NCBI GenBank assembly: GCA_005772945.1
Contig: SXIE01000099.1
Coordinates: 1 to 45,158, forward strand
Source of the DNA: Pseudomonadota bacterium
GTDB taxonomy: Bacteria > Myxococcota > UBA9042 > PHBI01
Direction: 5' to 3'
DNA length: 45,158 nt
In this document: piece after piece, positions 9,127 through 16,602 of the stretch
Layout: every line of letters begins with the position of its first letter
How positions within the stretch are numbered: position 1 is the first letter of the stretch
The notes under the pieces: generated by a model
The model's input: the letters and a program-made list of their open reading frames with translations, nothing else
Told to the model about the DNA's origin: nothing
Database searches by the model: none
Translations under genes and position numbers: made by a program

Positions 9127-9515
9127 GGGGACTCTCCGGGGGCGCTTGGACGAATGAGGTCGCTGAGGTCGCTGGGTTCGGCGGGTTCGGCGGGTTCGGG
9201 CGGAATCGGCGCGATCACGGCGCAGGCGCTGGTCTTGGCCTGGGCCGCGCGCGTCCAATACTGCGCAGCACAGAGGTGCCGCGCGGCCGCTCCGGGGTCG
9301 GCGCGATCGGCGGCCGCCTGCGCGAAGGCCAGCTCGGCGGCGGCAAAGGCCAGCTCGCGGGGCGGACAATATCCGTTCGCGCCTCGCGTGGCCGGATCAA
9401 TGCGCGGCGTGAGTGCCGCGGCGCGCTCTCGGACGTCACTCACCGACGCGCACGCACCCATCGCAAGCGCAATGAGCGTGGCCAGCACCCGCGCCCTGCG
9501 CGCCCCGGGCCTCAT
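9123..9515 (-). CDS. Small DUF4398-like lipoprotein
   Basis: A 130-residue lipoprotein with a signal peptide and lipobox LAMGAC (C22). The mature part has a helical hairpin, CPPRELAFAAAELAFAQA then DPGAAARHL, which resembles the DUF4398 pattern (P-x-E-L, A-x-L-A-x-A, AxxxA). A Pro/Glu tail (PPEPAEPAEPSD) follows. DUF4398 proteins are periplasmic and often sit beside OmpA-type proteins. Its start overlaps the preceding lipoprotein stop and its stop overlaps manC, so it is the second gene of the operon. The family match is by pattern, not by search. Confidence 0.75.
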   Translation of the reverse strand: MRPGARRARVLATLIALAMGACASVSDVRERAAALTPRIDPATRGANGYCPPRELAFAAAELAFAQAAADRADPGAAARHLCAAQYWTRAAQAKTSACAVIAPIPPEPAEPAEPSDLSDLIRPSAPGESP

Positions 9516-9892
9516 GGCGCCTCGAGCAGTCGCAGGGCCTCCGCGACCGCCTTCTGCGCGACGCGCACCAGCGCGAGCGCCTGCCCGAACTCGGCCCGCG
9601 CCCGGAGTCGCCGCGTCTCGCCCAGATACGCCACCGCCGTCCAATACTGGTAGGCCGCCGCGTGACTCGGGCGCGCCAGACGCGGCGCATCCTGGCCCTC
9701 CGCGGCCCCGTCCGGTGCCAGGTCCTGGTCCTTCTCGGACGCGGTCACAGGCGCTTCGAAGCGCAGGCTCGCCCGCTCCATCGTGCGGTCGGTCGCCTTG
9801 ATGAGCCGGTCCACCTCGGTCGCGGCGCACCCTGCGCCGAGGGCCAGCAGCGCCGCGACGCACAAGGCAATGGACTCGCGTGGGCTTCGCAC
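9512..9892 (-). CDS. Small helical lipoprotein, first gene of the manC operon
   Basis: A 126-residue lipoprotein with lipobox LALGAGC (C22). The mature region is helical, with two YQYW/Y-type helices (AAAYQYWTAVAYLGETRRLRA, then FGQALALVRVAQKAVAEAL) like the small helical lipoproteins found near envelope operons. It shares the A-x-YW pattern (AAYQYWT versus AAQYWTRA) with the next gene, so the pair may be diverged duplicates. It is divergent from lspA, 109 bp away, and that gap should hold the promoters of both. Confidence 0.72.
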   Translation of the reverse strand: MRSPRESIALCVAALLALGAGCAATEVDRLIKATDRTMERASLRFEAPVTASEKDQDLAPDGAAEGQDAPRLARPSHAAAYQYWTAVAYLGETRRLRARAEFGQALALVRVAQKAVAEALRLLEAP

Positions 9893-10001
9893 CTGGTTGG
9901 GCTAACCCTACGGGGCGCGCGCGTCAAGCGCGCTAGACCCACTCGGCCCGAGGCGTTATGGTGCCGCGCCGCTTCGGCCGGCGCTCATTCGGGAGGACCT
10001 G

Positions 10002-11081
10002 TTGACCCCATCGACCAAGAAATGGATTCGCTTCTTTGCGGTCTTCGGCCTGTGGCTCTTCGGCGACCTGGCGACCAAGGGCTGGGCGGACGGTAACCTC
10101 GCGAGCCCCACGCACCCGGTGCCGGTCGTCATCGAGGCCAACGAGGTCGGGCGCCCGGTGGCCGAGGTGCTGAAGGCGCGATTCGGCTGGGATGACGCGA
10201 CCTTGCAGCTGCGCATGGGCAGCGTGGAGCGCCTCGCGCCCGCCGTCGCGTGGCAGGCCGCCGACTCCCTCTTTGCCTCCGCGGGACCGGTCGTGCAGAC
10301 ACCCGGTGGCGTGCGCGGACTCTACGTCTTCTGGCGCGACGATCCGTCGCTTGCGCCGCGCGGGTTCGATCTCTACGCGGAGCGCAACCGCCTCGATCGC
10401 TGGCTCCAGCTCGCGCTCGGACCCGCGCAACGCGCCGAGGCTGCGCGCCTGACCGAGGAGGCCCTCGGCGCCCGCACGTTTGCCAACTGGCTACCCGAGG
10501 TGTTTCGCAAGCTCGATGCCGAGAAGGTCCAGGCGCTGCTCGCCGATCAACGCATCCACCCGATCCCGAGCACCGATCGCGGCGTCGCAGCGGCAACGCG
10601 CGTGGCCGCCGGCGACACCTTCCTCGTGACCGACAACCACGTCGACGTGATGGGGGACTGGTGGAAGTTCGTCTACTCCGAGAACCCGGGCGCCGCGTTC
10701 GGCTTCTTGAAGGGGGTCTCGCCCGACATCCGCCACGTCCTCTTCATGCTCCTCACGGTCGGCGCGTTCTTGGTCATCGGCATCGTCATCCGTCGCCTGC
10801 CCGACGGAGCATGGTTCATCCAGGTCGCCTTCGCCGGGATCCTCGCGGGCGCGGTCGGCAACTTCATCGACCGGATCCGCTACGGCTACGTCATCGACTT
10901 CATCGACATGAACCTCGGCTTCATGCACTGGCCGACCTACAACGTGGCGGATATCGGGATCTCGTGCGGCGTCATCGCGCTCGTCATCGACCTGACGTTC
11001 AACAAGAAGAGCGCGCTGGCCCGCGGAAAAACGAAGGGCTCGGCAGCGCCCGCTGGAGCGGCTGCCAAGCCCGTGTCCTGA
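10002..11081 (+). CDS. lspA: Signal peptidase II (prolipoprotein signal peptidase) with a large extra segment
   Basis: This integral-membrane aspartyl peptidase removes the signal peptide of lipoproteins after lipidation. Family motifs are clear: first helix with D22 (FGDLATK), YSENPGAAFGFL (225-236), NFIDRIRYGYVIDFID (D290) and YNVADIGIS (D317), the last two giving the catalytic Asp pair. At 359 residues it is about twice the usual length, because roughly 170 hydrophilic residues (about 30-200) lie between helix 1 and the NxGAAF motif, on the periplasmic side. The start is TTG 10002, decided by a strong GGGAGG at 9991-9996; no in-frame ATG fits. It is divergent from a lipoprotein operon. Confidence 0.92.
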   Translation: MTPSTKKWIRFFAVFGLWLFGDLATKGWADGNLASPTHPVPVVIEANEVGRPVAEVLKARFGWDDATLQLRMGSVERLAPAVAWQAADSLFASAGPVVQTPGGVRGLYVFWRDDPSLAPRGFDLYAERNRLDRWLQLALGPAQRAEAARLTEEALGARTFANWLPEVFRKLDAEKVQALLADQRIHPIPSTDRGVAAATRVAAGDTFLVTDNHVDVMGDWWKFVYSENPGAAFGFLKGVSPDIRHVLFMLLTVGAFLVIGIVIRRLPDGAWFIQVAFAGILAGAVGNFIDRIRYGYVIDFIDMNLGFMHWPTYNVADIGISCGVIALVIDLTFNKKSALARGKTKGSAAPAGAAAKPVS

Positions 11082-11104
11082 CGATCAGACGGTCAGGGGG
11101 TCGC

Positions 11105-12001
11105 TCAGAAGAAGAGCGCGAGCGCGGTCACGAGCTCGCGTGGGATGGCGAGCTCGAAGCGCAGGGCACGCCCCTCCGTGAGCGCCCTCAAGACAAACGG
11201 CGCATCCGGCAGCTTCGCGATGTCCTCGCGATGACCGGACAGAATGGGCGTCTGGGCGAGGAGCGCGGCGAGCTGCGCGGGCCGGAAGGCGACCAGCGCG
11301 AAGCCGTTCTGGGCCGCGTCGCCGAGCCAGGCCGGCGGGGCCGCGGGCGTCGTCGCCTTCGCCAGAGCCTCGCTGCGCGCGACCGCCGTTGGCCCTAGCG
11401 CGAACGCGAGGCGCTTCTCGACCGCGGCGAGGCCGAGCTCGAGCTTGGGCCCCACGACGAGCGGCAGGATCTGCGCGATGGGGCCACGCAGCGGCAGCGC
11501 CGACCACTCGATCCCGAGCGCCAACCCCTTGGCGACCGCGCCGTTGGTCAGCGCGATGTTGAAGCCGCGCGCGCCCGCGAGCTTGTTGACGAGCGCGATG
11601 ACCCCGCCCGTGTCGCCCGGGCCCGGAACGTTGTCCGCCGGCACGCCGGCCTCGATCATCTTGCCGCGCCCGATCGACCACACCTTCTGGAAGATGAGAT
11701 CCAAGAAAGCCACCTGGGCGTCGCGCGCCGCGACCGCGTCCGACGAGAGCGTGATCGACTCCACCGTGTACGGCTGGGCTCCTTCGGCCCTGAACCAGAA
11801 CGCCGACGGGCCCTTGGTGAGCTCGTGCATCTTCTCGGCGACGCTGCTCAGGCGCTGCAGCTCGTCGGGCGTGAGCGCCTGTCCCTGCGGCTCGAGCGCG
11901 GCCTGGATCCCCTCGATGAGCGACGACGGATTGAAGCCGAGATCGAGCGAGGCATCCATCGCAAACGAGAACCATGCGTCGGCTGCGATCTCGGCGGCCA
12001 T
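11105..12001 (-). CDS. C-terminal part of a frameshift-split lipoprotein gene
   Basis: This frame gives 298 residues (MAAEIAADAWFSFAMDASLDLGF onward) that continue the protein begun in the frame at 11848-13029. The shared stretch 11848-12001 has protein-like codon use only in this frame, while the other frame turns into an Arg/Ser-rich run. The segment is globular, with no motif I recognise. One missing base near 12002-12010 would explain the split. If the split is real, this part has no signal peptide and no good ribosome binding site, so it would not be exported. It ends 23 bp from the lspA stop, converging. Confidence 0.6.
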   Translation of the reverse strand: MAAEIAADAWFSFAMDASLDLGFNPSSLIEGIQAALEPQGQALTPDELQRLSSVAEKMHELTKGPSAFWFRAEGAQPYTVESITLSSDAVAARDAQVAFLDLIFQKVWSIGRGKMIEAGVPADNVPGPGDTGGVIALVNKLAGARGFNIALTNGAVAKGLALGIEWSALPLRGPIAQILPLVVGPKLELGLAAVEKRLAFALGPTAVARSEALAKATTPAAPPAWLGDAAQNGFALVAFRPAQLAALLAQTPILSGHREDIAKLPDAPFVLRALTEGRALRFELAIPRELVTALALFF

Positions 12002-13029
12002 GTGACCTTCGGCGTCGTGATCGCCGCGAGGTCCTTGGCGAGCTCGGAGCCCTCCTTGGCCGCCACCGCAAACCCGATCCGCGGGAAGGCACCGCGGAGG
12101 TCGGCGCCGATCGTCGCCCGCTCGATGTCCTGGCTGAACTTCAGGAGCTTCTCGACCAGGGCCAGCATCTGGGCGCCCTGCGGCAGCTTCACGCCCTTTC
12201 GCGCCATCCCCTCCATCATCATCGGCAGCATCGCCTGCGCCTGCTTCAGCTCCTCGGCGTAGGTCTTCATGAGCGCTTGGATATTGGACTCGAGCACGAT
12301 CGTGTCACCGGGCGTCCAGGCGACGAGCGTGTCCTTGACGAACGCGCCGAACGTCTTGAAGAGCTCCTTGTGACTCGTCGCGACCAGGTGCGTCGCGAGC
12401 TTGTCGAAGTAGAGCGCGCGGTCGCGGACGACCAGCTTGGCGAAGTGCCCCTCGGTGTCGGTCCCCGCCGGCATCGCCAGCGCGGCCGCGTCGAGGCCCG
12501 CGTTCGCGAGCGGCACGGCGACGATGAAGCCGTCGGGGTCTTGCTTGGGATCGGGGATCGCCAAAACGAGCGGCTTATCCTGCGCGACCCAATCGAGCGT
12601 CGGCACGCCGAGGCGCTGGCCGATGGCCCCGAGCGCCATCGCCGCCGACGGCCCGTCTTTCACGGCCGCATCGGCGAAGAGCCCCGCGATGCTCTGGATC
12701 CCGGCGACCGCGACGATCCCGTCGGGATAGGTCGGCACCGCGGTCAGGGCCATCGGCGCCTGCGACGGCGGGACGATCGGGGCGCCCAGCGCCACTGGCG
12801 TTCCGTCGAGCTTGGGCGGGGCGGCCGTCTCGGCCTGCGCTTCGGTGCCCGCGTCAGGCGCTTCCTTGGGCTTGGTCGCCTCGGGCGGCGGCGCGGTCGG
12901 CGTGGCGGGGGGCGTGGTCGCGGCCGCAGCGTCGGCCACGGGCGTGTCTTTCTTCGAGCACGCGCCGGCGCTCACGAAGGAGGCGACCAGGAGAGCACTT
13001 AGAATCGAAGCGGAGGATCGAACGCGCAT
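11848..13029 (-). CDS. N-terminal part of a frameshift-split lipoprotein gene
   Basis: The first 340 or so residues are a real lipoprotein. They have a signal peptide, lipobox VSAGAC (C24), a Pro/Thr/Ala/Glu linker (about 28-75), then a globular domain with segments such as PTYPDGIVAVAGIQSIAGLF and AQAMLPMMMEGMARKG. After ITTPKV (about 12004) the frame becomes SQPTHGSRLRW-type, an out-of-frame reading of the next segment. Joined with 11105-12001 it would make a protein of about 640 residues. I do not recognise the family. It starts 27 bp after the TPR/barrel gene and belongs to that envelope operon. Confidence 0.65.
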   Translation of the reverse strand: MRVRSSASILSALLVASFVSAGACSKKDTPVADAAAATTPPATPTAPPPEATKPKEAPDAGTEAQAETAAPPKLDGTPVALGAPIVPPSQAPMALTAVPTYPDGIVAVAGIQSIAGLFADAAVKDGPSAAMALGAIGQRLGVPTLDWVAQDKPLVLAIPDPKQDPDGFIVAVPLANAGLDAAALAMPAGTDTEGHFAKLVVRDRALYFDKLATHLVATSHKELFKTFGAFVKDTLVAWTPGDTIVLESNIQALMKTYAEELKQAQAMLPMMMEGMARKGVKLPQGAQMLALVEKLLKFSQDIERATIGADLRGAFPRIGFAVAAKEGSELAKDLAAITTPKVTWPPRSQPTHGSRLRWMPRSISASIRRRSSRGSRPRSSRRDRRSRPTSCSA

Positions 13030-13056
13030 GGACGGACCTCGGAGCCACGGGGATGG

Positions 13057-14553
13057 TCAGAACGGAAGCCCGAATCCAAGACTTCCGTAAAGGGGAAAGT
13101 TGAGCTCGCGCGCGGCCTCGGGCGCGACGACGTAGCTGGCCGCACCCGCGGTGAAGGCGACGAACCACGTGCGCGCGGGCCTGAAGCGCAAGGCGACCGC
13201 GAAGTCGAAGCCGAACCAGACCGCCGGGACTTTCGCCCGGAAGATCCCCCCGCAGCGCTCGCTCTCGGCGCCGAAGAACTTGCAGTCGACATCGGTGGTC
13301 GTGTGGATGTCCGACAGGGAAAGCGCGAGGTCGAGCCCGGCGCGCAGCGTGAATTGCACGCCCTCGGACTCCACCGTGAGACCCGCGCCGAGGGTGGTGC
13401 GCGTGACCGTGAAGGCATCGAGGAGATCGCTGTTCGAGTCGACCATCGTGACGACCTGCGCTGTGCGCGCGTAGAGCTCGAGCCCTGGGGTGGGTCGCCA
13501 CGCGAGACCGATTTCGGCGCCGGGGCCGTGCAGAAAATCGCGCGTCCGCCTGTGGCGGATCCAGACGGAGTGGACATAGCCGAGATCCACGTCCCATGCG
13601 TACTTGGAGCGCCTCGGCATGCGCGCGCCGCGCGCCTCGAGGGCGCAGGTGTGCCAGACCGAGAGCTCGCGGTCGAGACGGTCCTGGGCAAGTAACGTGG
13701 CGCCGAGCGGGATCTGGATGAGGCGCGTGCCGCCGCCGAGACGCAGGTCGAGGATCGCGAGCGCGAGCTCCGGGGCGCTCGGCGTGCCTCCGGCGGCGGC
13801 GCCGACGGCGGGCAGGATGAGCCCGTACGCCCAGAGGTCGACGCCGACGAGCTTTCCCGCGGCCTTCAGGCGCTCGGGCTCCCACAGGGCCGCGAGCGGG
13901 TTGGGCCGCTGCCGGACATCGCGCGCGGCGTCGAGGAGCGCGCGCTCGGTCTCGGCGTCGTAGTAGCCATGCTGGATCTCGCGCCCCGGGTCGAGCGCGA
14001 AGAGGGCGCGGAAGGCGAGGTCGGCGGCGACGGGGTCGCTCAGCTCGCGCAGGACCAGGCCGCGCTGGAGCTCGACGTCCGCCAGCGCGGACGGGTTCGC
14101 GAGGTCCTCGAACGCCTCGAGGTAGAGGGTGCGGGCGCGGTCGAGATCGGCGAGCGCCTCCTTGAGCTGGAGTTCGCGCCAATGCGCGAGCCCGAGCTCG
14201 AAGCGCTCGCGCGCGATGGTCGCCGTACGCTGGAGCTGCGGGTGACTCGCGAGGCGTTGGCGAATGGGGTCGAGCCCGTGGAGGACGACGGCGTCACGCG
14301 CCGCGAGGGCGCGCTCGAGCTGGCCCTGCCAGCGCTCGGCGAGCTCGGGTTCTTCCCGGGACGCTTGGGCGGACGCGCCGTGGGACGCCGGCGGGAGAAA
14401 CGTGACCGGCAGGACGCCGACCGCGAGCGGCTCCCAGGTCGCGTGCGGGTCGAGGTCCGCCGCGTGCGAGGGTCGCGCCGCGATGGGGACCAGGGCGAGC
14501 GCAGCGCTCAGCCCGAGGAGAATGGGACGGCGCGCACTCACGGCTGGGCGCAC
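13057..14553 (-). CDS. Outer-membrane protein with helical repeat N-terminal half and beta-barrel-like C-terminal half
   Basis: The 498-residue protein has a signal peptide (about 1-31, ending SHA). Residues about 70-240 are helical with TPR-like spacing (RFELGLAHWRELQLKEALADLDRA is one unit). Residues 290-498 are amphipathic beta strands (VDLGYVHSVWIR, LELYARTAQVVTMV, FTLRAGLDLALSLS) ending in Phe (GFGLPF), as barrel proteins do. The fold suggests an outer-membrane anchor or pore that binds partners in the periplasm. It overlaps the upstream lipoprotein gene by 16 bp and is followed by the split lipoprotein gene. No named family is recognised. Confidence 0.72.
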   Translation of the reverse strand: MRPAVSARRPILLGLSAALALVPIAARPSHAADLDPHATWEPLAVGVLPVTFLPPASHGASAQASREEPELAERWQGQLERALAARDAVVLHGLDPIRQRLASHPQLQRTATIARERFELGLAHWRELQLKEALADLDRARTLYLEAFEDLANPSALADVELQRGLVLRELSDPVAADLAFRALFALDPGREIQHGYYDAETERALLDAARDVRQRPNPLAALWEPERLKAAGKLVGVDLWAYGLILPAVGAAAGGTPSAPELALAILDLRLGGGTRLIQIPLGATLLAQDRLDRELSVWHTCALEARGARMPRRSKYAWDVDLGYVHSVWIRHRRTRDFLHGPGAEIGLAWRPTPGLELYARTAQVVTMVDSNSDLLDAFTVTRTTLGAGLTVESEGVQFTLRAGLDLALSLSDIHTTTDVDCKFFGAESERCGGIFRAKVPAVWFGFDFAVALRFRPARTWFVAFTAGAASYVVAPEAARELNFPLYGSLGFGLPF

Positions 14554-14996
14554 TCCTTGTCCTGATCAGACACGAAGCGATCGACCAGCTCGAGGCGCAG
14601 CGGGACCGTCTCGGCCGCGCCCTGCGCTTCGACCGTGCCCGTGAGGACCTCGACGGGGCCGCGCGTGTCGAGGACGAGCCGCCAGATCCAGCGCACATCC
14701 TGGCAACGCTGCGAGACGAGGACGAACGCGCGAGTCCCGAGGTCGAGGTCCTCCTGCTCGAGAAACGCGCACGGGCACGCGTCGAGCTCGAAGCCGTCCT
14801 TGTCGAGCAAATGCACGACGCCGGTCATCTCGCGCCCGAAGTGCCCGATGGCGAGCGAGACCTTGCCCGCGTAGAGCGCGCTGGTGAACGGCTCGGGCGT
14901 CTCCCAGACGCCGCCGAACATCGTGCTCGCGTCCTGACAAGCGCCGCCGACGAGCGCGGAGAGAGCGAGTGGCGCGATTCGGGAGAACACGGCCAT
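14538..14996 (-). CDS. Small predicted lipoprotein
   Basis: A 152-residue lipoprotein with lipobox LVGGAC (C20). The mature part is beta-rich with three further Cys (DACPCAF, RCQD) and an ECAQP end, so it may carry disulfides. The strand pattern (KVSLAIGHFGREMTGVVHLLD, VEVLTGTVEAQG) looks like a small barrel or lipocalin-like fold, but no family is recognised. I chose ATG 14996, where the signal peptide begins; longer upstream readings are Arg/Pro-rich. It heads the operon and is divergent from the LOG-family gene 80 bp away. Confidence 0.7.
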   Translation of the reverse strand: MAVFSRIAPLALSALVGGACQDASTMFGGVWETPEPFTSALYAGKVSLAIGHFGREMTGVVHLLDKDGFELDACPCAFLEQEDLDLGTRAFVLVSQRCQDVRWIWRLVLDTRGPVEVLTGTVEAQGAAETVPLRLELVDRFVSDQDKECAQP

Positions 14997-15076
14997 GCGG
15001 GTTAGCACGCGGGGGTTTGCTTGACAATTCGCGCCTGGGACGAGCATCGTCCCTGTTCGACTTGGGGCGAGGCAGC

Positions 15077-15625
15077 GTGTACGGCGAGCGAGCGGCGATA
15101 GCAGTCTTGGGACCGGCCCGGTTCGGCGATGCGCGGGGCGCGCGGCTCGAGGACGTGGCGGCTGCGGTCGGGCGCGAGCTGGCGCGGCTCGGGTACGCAA
15201 TCATCGTCGAGGGCGAGGGCCAGACGGCGGCCGTCGTGGCGCGTCACGCGCGTGCGTACGATGGGCGCGTGGCGGCGATCGCGGTGCCAGGTGCGGCGCG
15301 CCTCGACGTGGTCGGGGCCGAGACCGAGACGCGCCCGACGTTGTTCCAGGCGCTCGAGCGCGTGCTCGAGCTGGCCGATGCGATCATCGTGCTGCCGGGG
15401 GATCTGCGCTCGCTCGCGGTGTTGACGCAGGTGTGGGCCTGGGGTCTCGAGCCGGATGCGCCGTATCGTCAGATCGTGCTGCTGGGCGAGGGGTGGCCCG
15501 AGGTCGTGCGCGCGCTGGCGGATGCGACGCAGCTCGATCAGAAGACGCGCGCGATGGTGACGTTCGCGCGCGAGCCGCTCGAGGCGGTCGAGGCGCTGCG
15601 GTATTACATCGCGCCCAAGCCCTGA
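15077..15625 (+). CDS. LOG-family (Rossmann) protein with degenerate catalytic motif
   Basis: The 182-residue protein has the LOG/lysine-decarboxylase-like fold: IAVLG start, GYAIIVEGEG second strand and the family helix before LELADAIIVLPG. Active members follow with PGGxGTxxE; here it reads LPGDLRSLAVLTQVW, so the second Gly, GT and Glu are lost. It probably cannot act as a nucleotide phosphoribohydrolase and may be a binding protein. I chose GTG 15077 with a GGGGCGAGG stretch upstream; a TTG at 15062 is possible. It overlaps the end of the membrane-protein gene on the other strand by 22 bp. Confidence 0.75.
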   Translation: MYGERAAIAVLGPARFGDARGARLEDVAAAVGRELARLGYAIIVEGEGQTAAVVARHARAYDGRVAAIAVPGAARLDVVGAETETRPTLFQALERVLELADAIIVLPGDLRSLAVLTQVWAWGLEPDAPYRQIVLLGEGWPEVVRALADATQLDQKTRAMVTFAREPLEAVEALRYYIAPKP

Positions 15626-16368
15626 GAGCCCGCGCGGGCCGCGGCCCGTAGCGCCCGAAATACGAGCAGGTGCCCGAGGAGCGCGGAGCCGACGAGCACG
15701 GTCGGGAGCCAGACGAACGGCGCGAACGCAATCCAGGTGTTCAGGTGGCGTGCGTCGGTCCCAAACGCGGCGATGATCGGCAGGCTCGCGATGGCATTGG
15801 CGACGATGGCCGCGAGGAGCACGAGTCCGGCGACGTTCCAGATCGCGACGGCACGCGGCCCGGCGCGACCGCTTCGGACGAGGAGCGCCAAGACGAGCGC
15901 GCTGGCGCCCGTGAGGATGTCGTAGTTGAGGCCCCACGCGCCGTCGACGAGGGCGAACGTCATCTGCGGCGGCATCGTGCCCTCCGCGGCGGCCGCGTGC
16001 ATGACGAGCTCGAGCGGCAGTCGAAACGCCTGGAGGCCGACGAGGAGCCAGAGCGGCGTGCGCATCGCGAGCGTGTGACCGAGGGGCGAACGCGCCAGGA
16101 AGACGACCCCCACGAACATCGGCACGATCGCGAAGACGAGGCGCGGCGGCACCTGGTCCAGCCGCGCGAAGGCCCCGGCGCCGGCCAGACCGCCCGTGAG
16201 TGCGAGCCAGGCGAGCGCGACGCAGGCCGTCCGAGCCGTCACCGCGCGGCGCCGCGGAAGGTCACGCATCGCCCGCCATACGAGCACCGGCCACGCGCAA
16301 AGGACCGCGCCGGCCAAGGCGCCCATGCCGAAGGTGACCAGAAACGAGGCTGCCGGAGCCGTGGCCAT
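15604..16368 (-). CDS. Multi-pass inner-membrane protein of unknown function
   Basis: The 254-residue protein has about seven hydrophobic helices, for example ASFLVTFGMGALAGAVLC, VFAIVPMFVGVVFLA, LVLLAAIVANAIASLPII and FVWLPTVLVGSALLGHLLV. Possible functional residues include RLPLELVMHAAAAEG and GLNYDILTG within the membrane region. I do not recognise the family. ATG 16368 has GAAGGTGA upstream; longer frames are Arg-rich and not coding-like. It is convergent with the LOG-family gene and divergent from the clan CD-like lipoprotein. Confidence 0.78.
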   Translation of the reverse strand: MATAPAASFLVTFGMGALAGAVLCAWPVLVWRAMRDLPRRRAVTARTACVALAWLALTGGLAGAGAFARLDQVPPRLVFAIVPMFVGVVFLARSPLGHTLAMRTPLWLLVGLQAFRLPLELVMHAAAAEGTMPPQMTFALVDGAWGLNYDILTGASALVLALLVRSGRAGPRAVAIWNVAGLVLLAAIVANAIASLPIIAAFGTDARHLNTWIAFAPFVWLPTVLVGSALLGHLLVFRALRAAARAGSQGLGAM

Positions 16369-16602
16369 CGCGTTCACCTTCAGGGCCCCTTCGCGGGAGG
16401 GGGCCCCGTCACAACTCGCCGCTGTTGGTAACACGGATGGGGCTCCACCGCACACGGCTCCCCTCGCGACCGCGCGCGACCGGGGGCGCCGCGACGTGCA
16501 ACCCCGCACACCGCGCGGCCGCGACCGCCTTCGTGCGAGCCGGTCGCTGACGTGGTAGCAGACCGCGCGTCGGACGACGGCAACCCTCGACGGAGACAGC
16601 CC

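Noticed and set aside
16382..16410. GC hairpin (GGGCCCC with GGGGCCC) near 16390
   Set aside because: It is short, lies upstream of a start codon and has no T-tract; GC-rich DNA gives many such stems.
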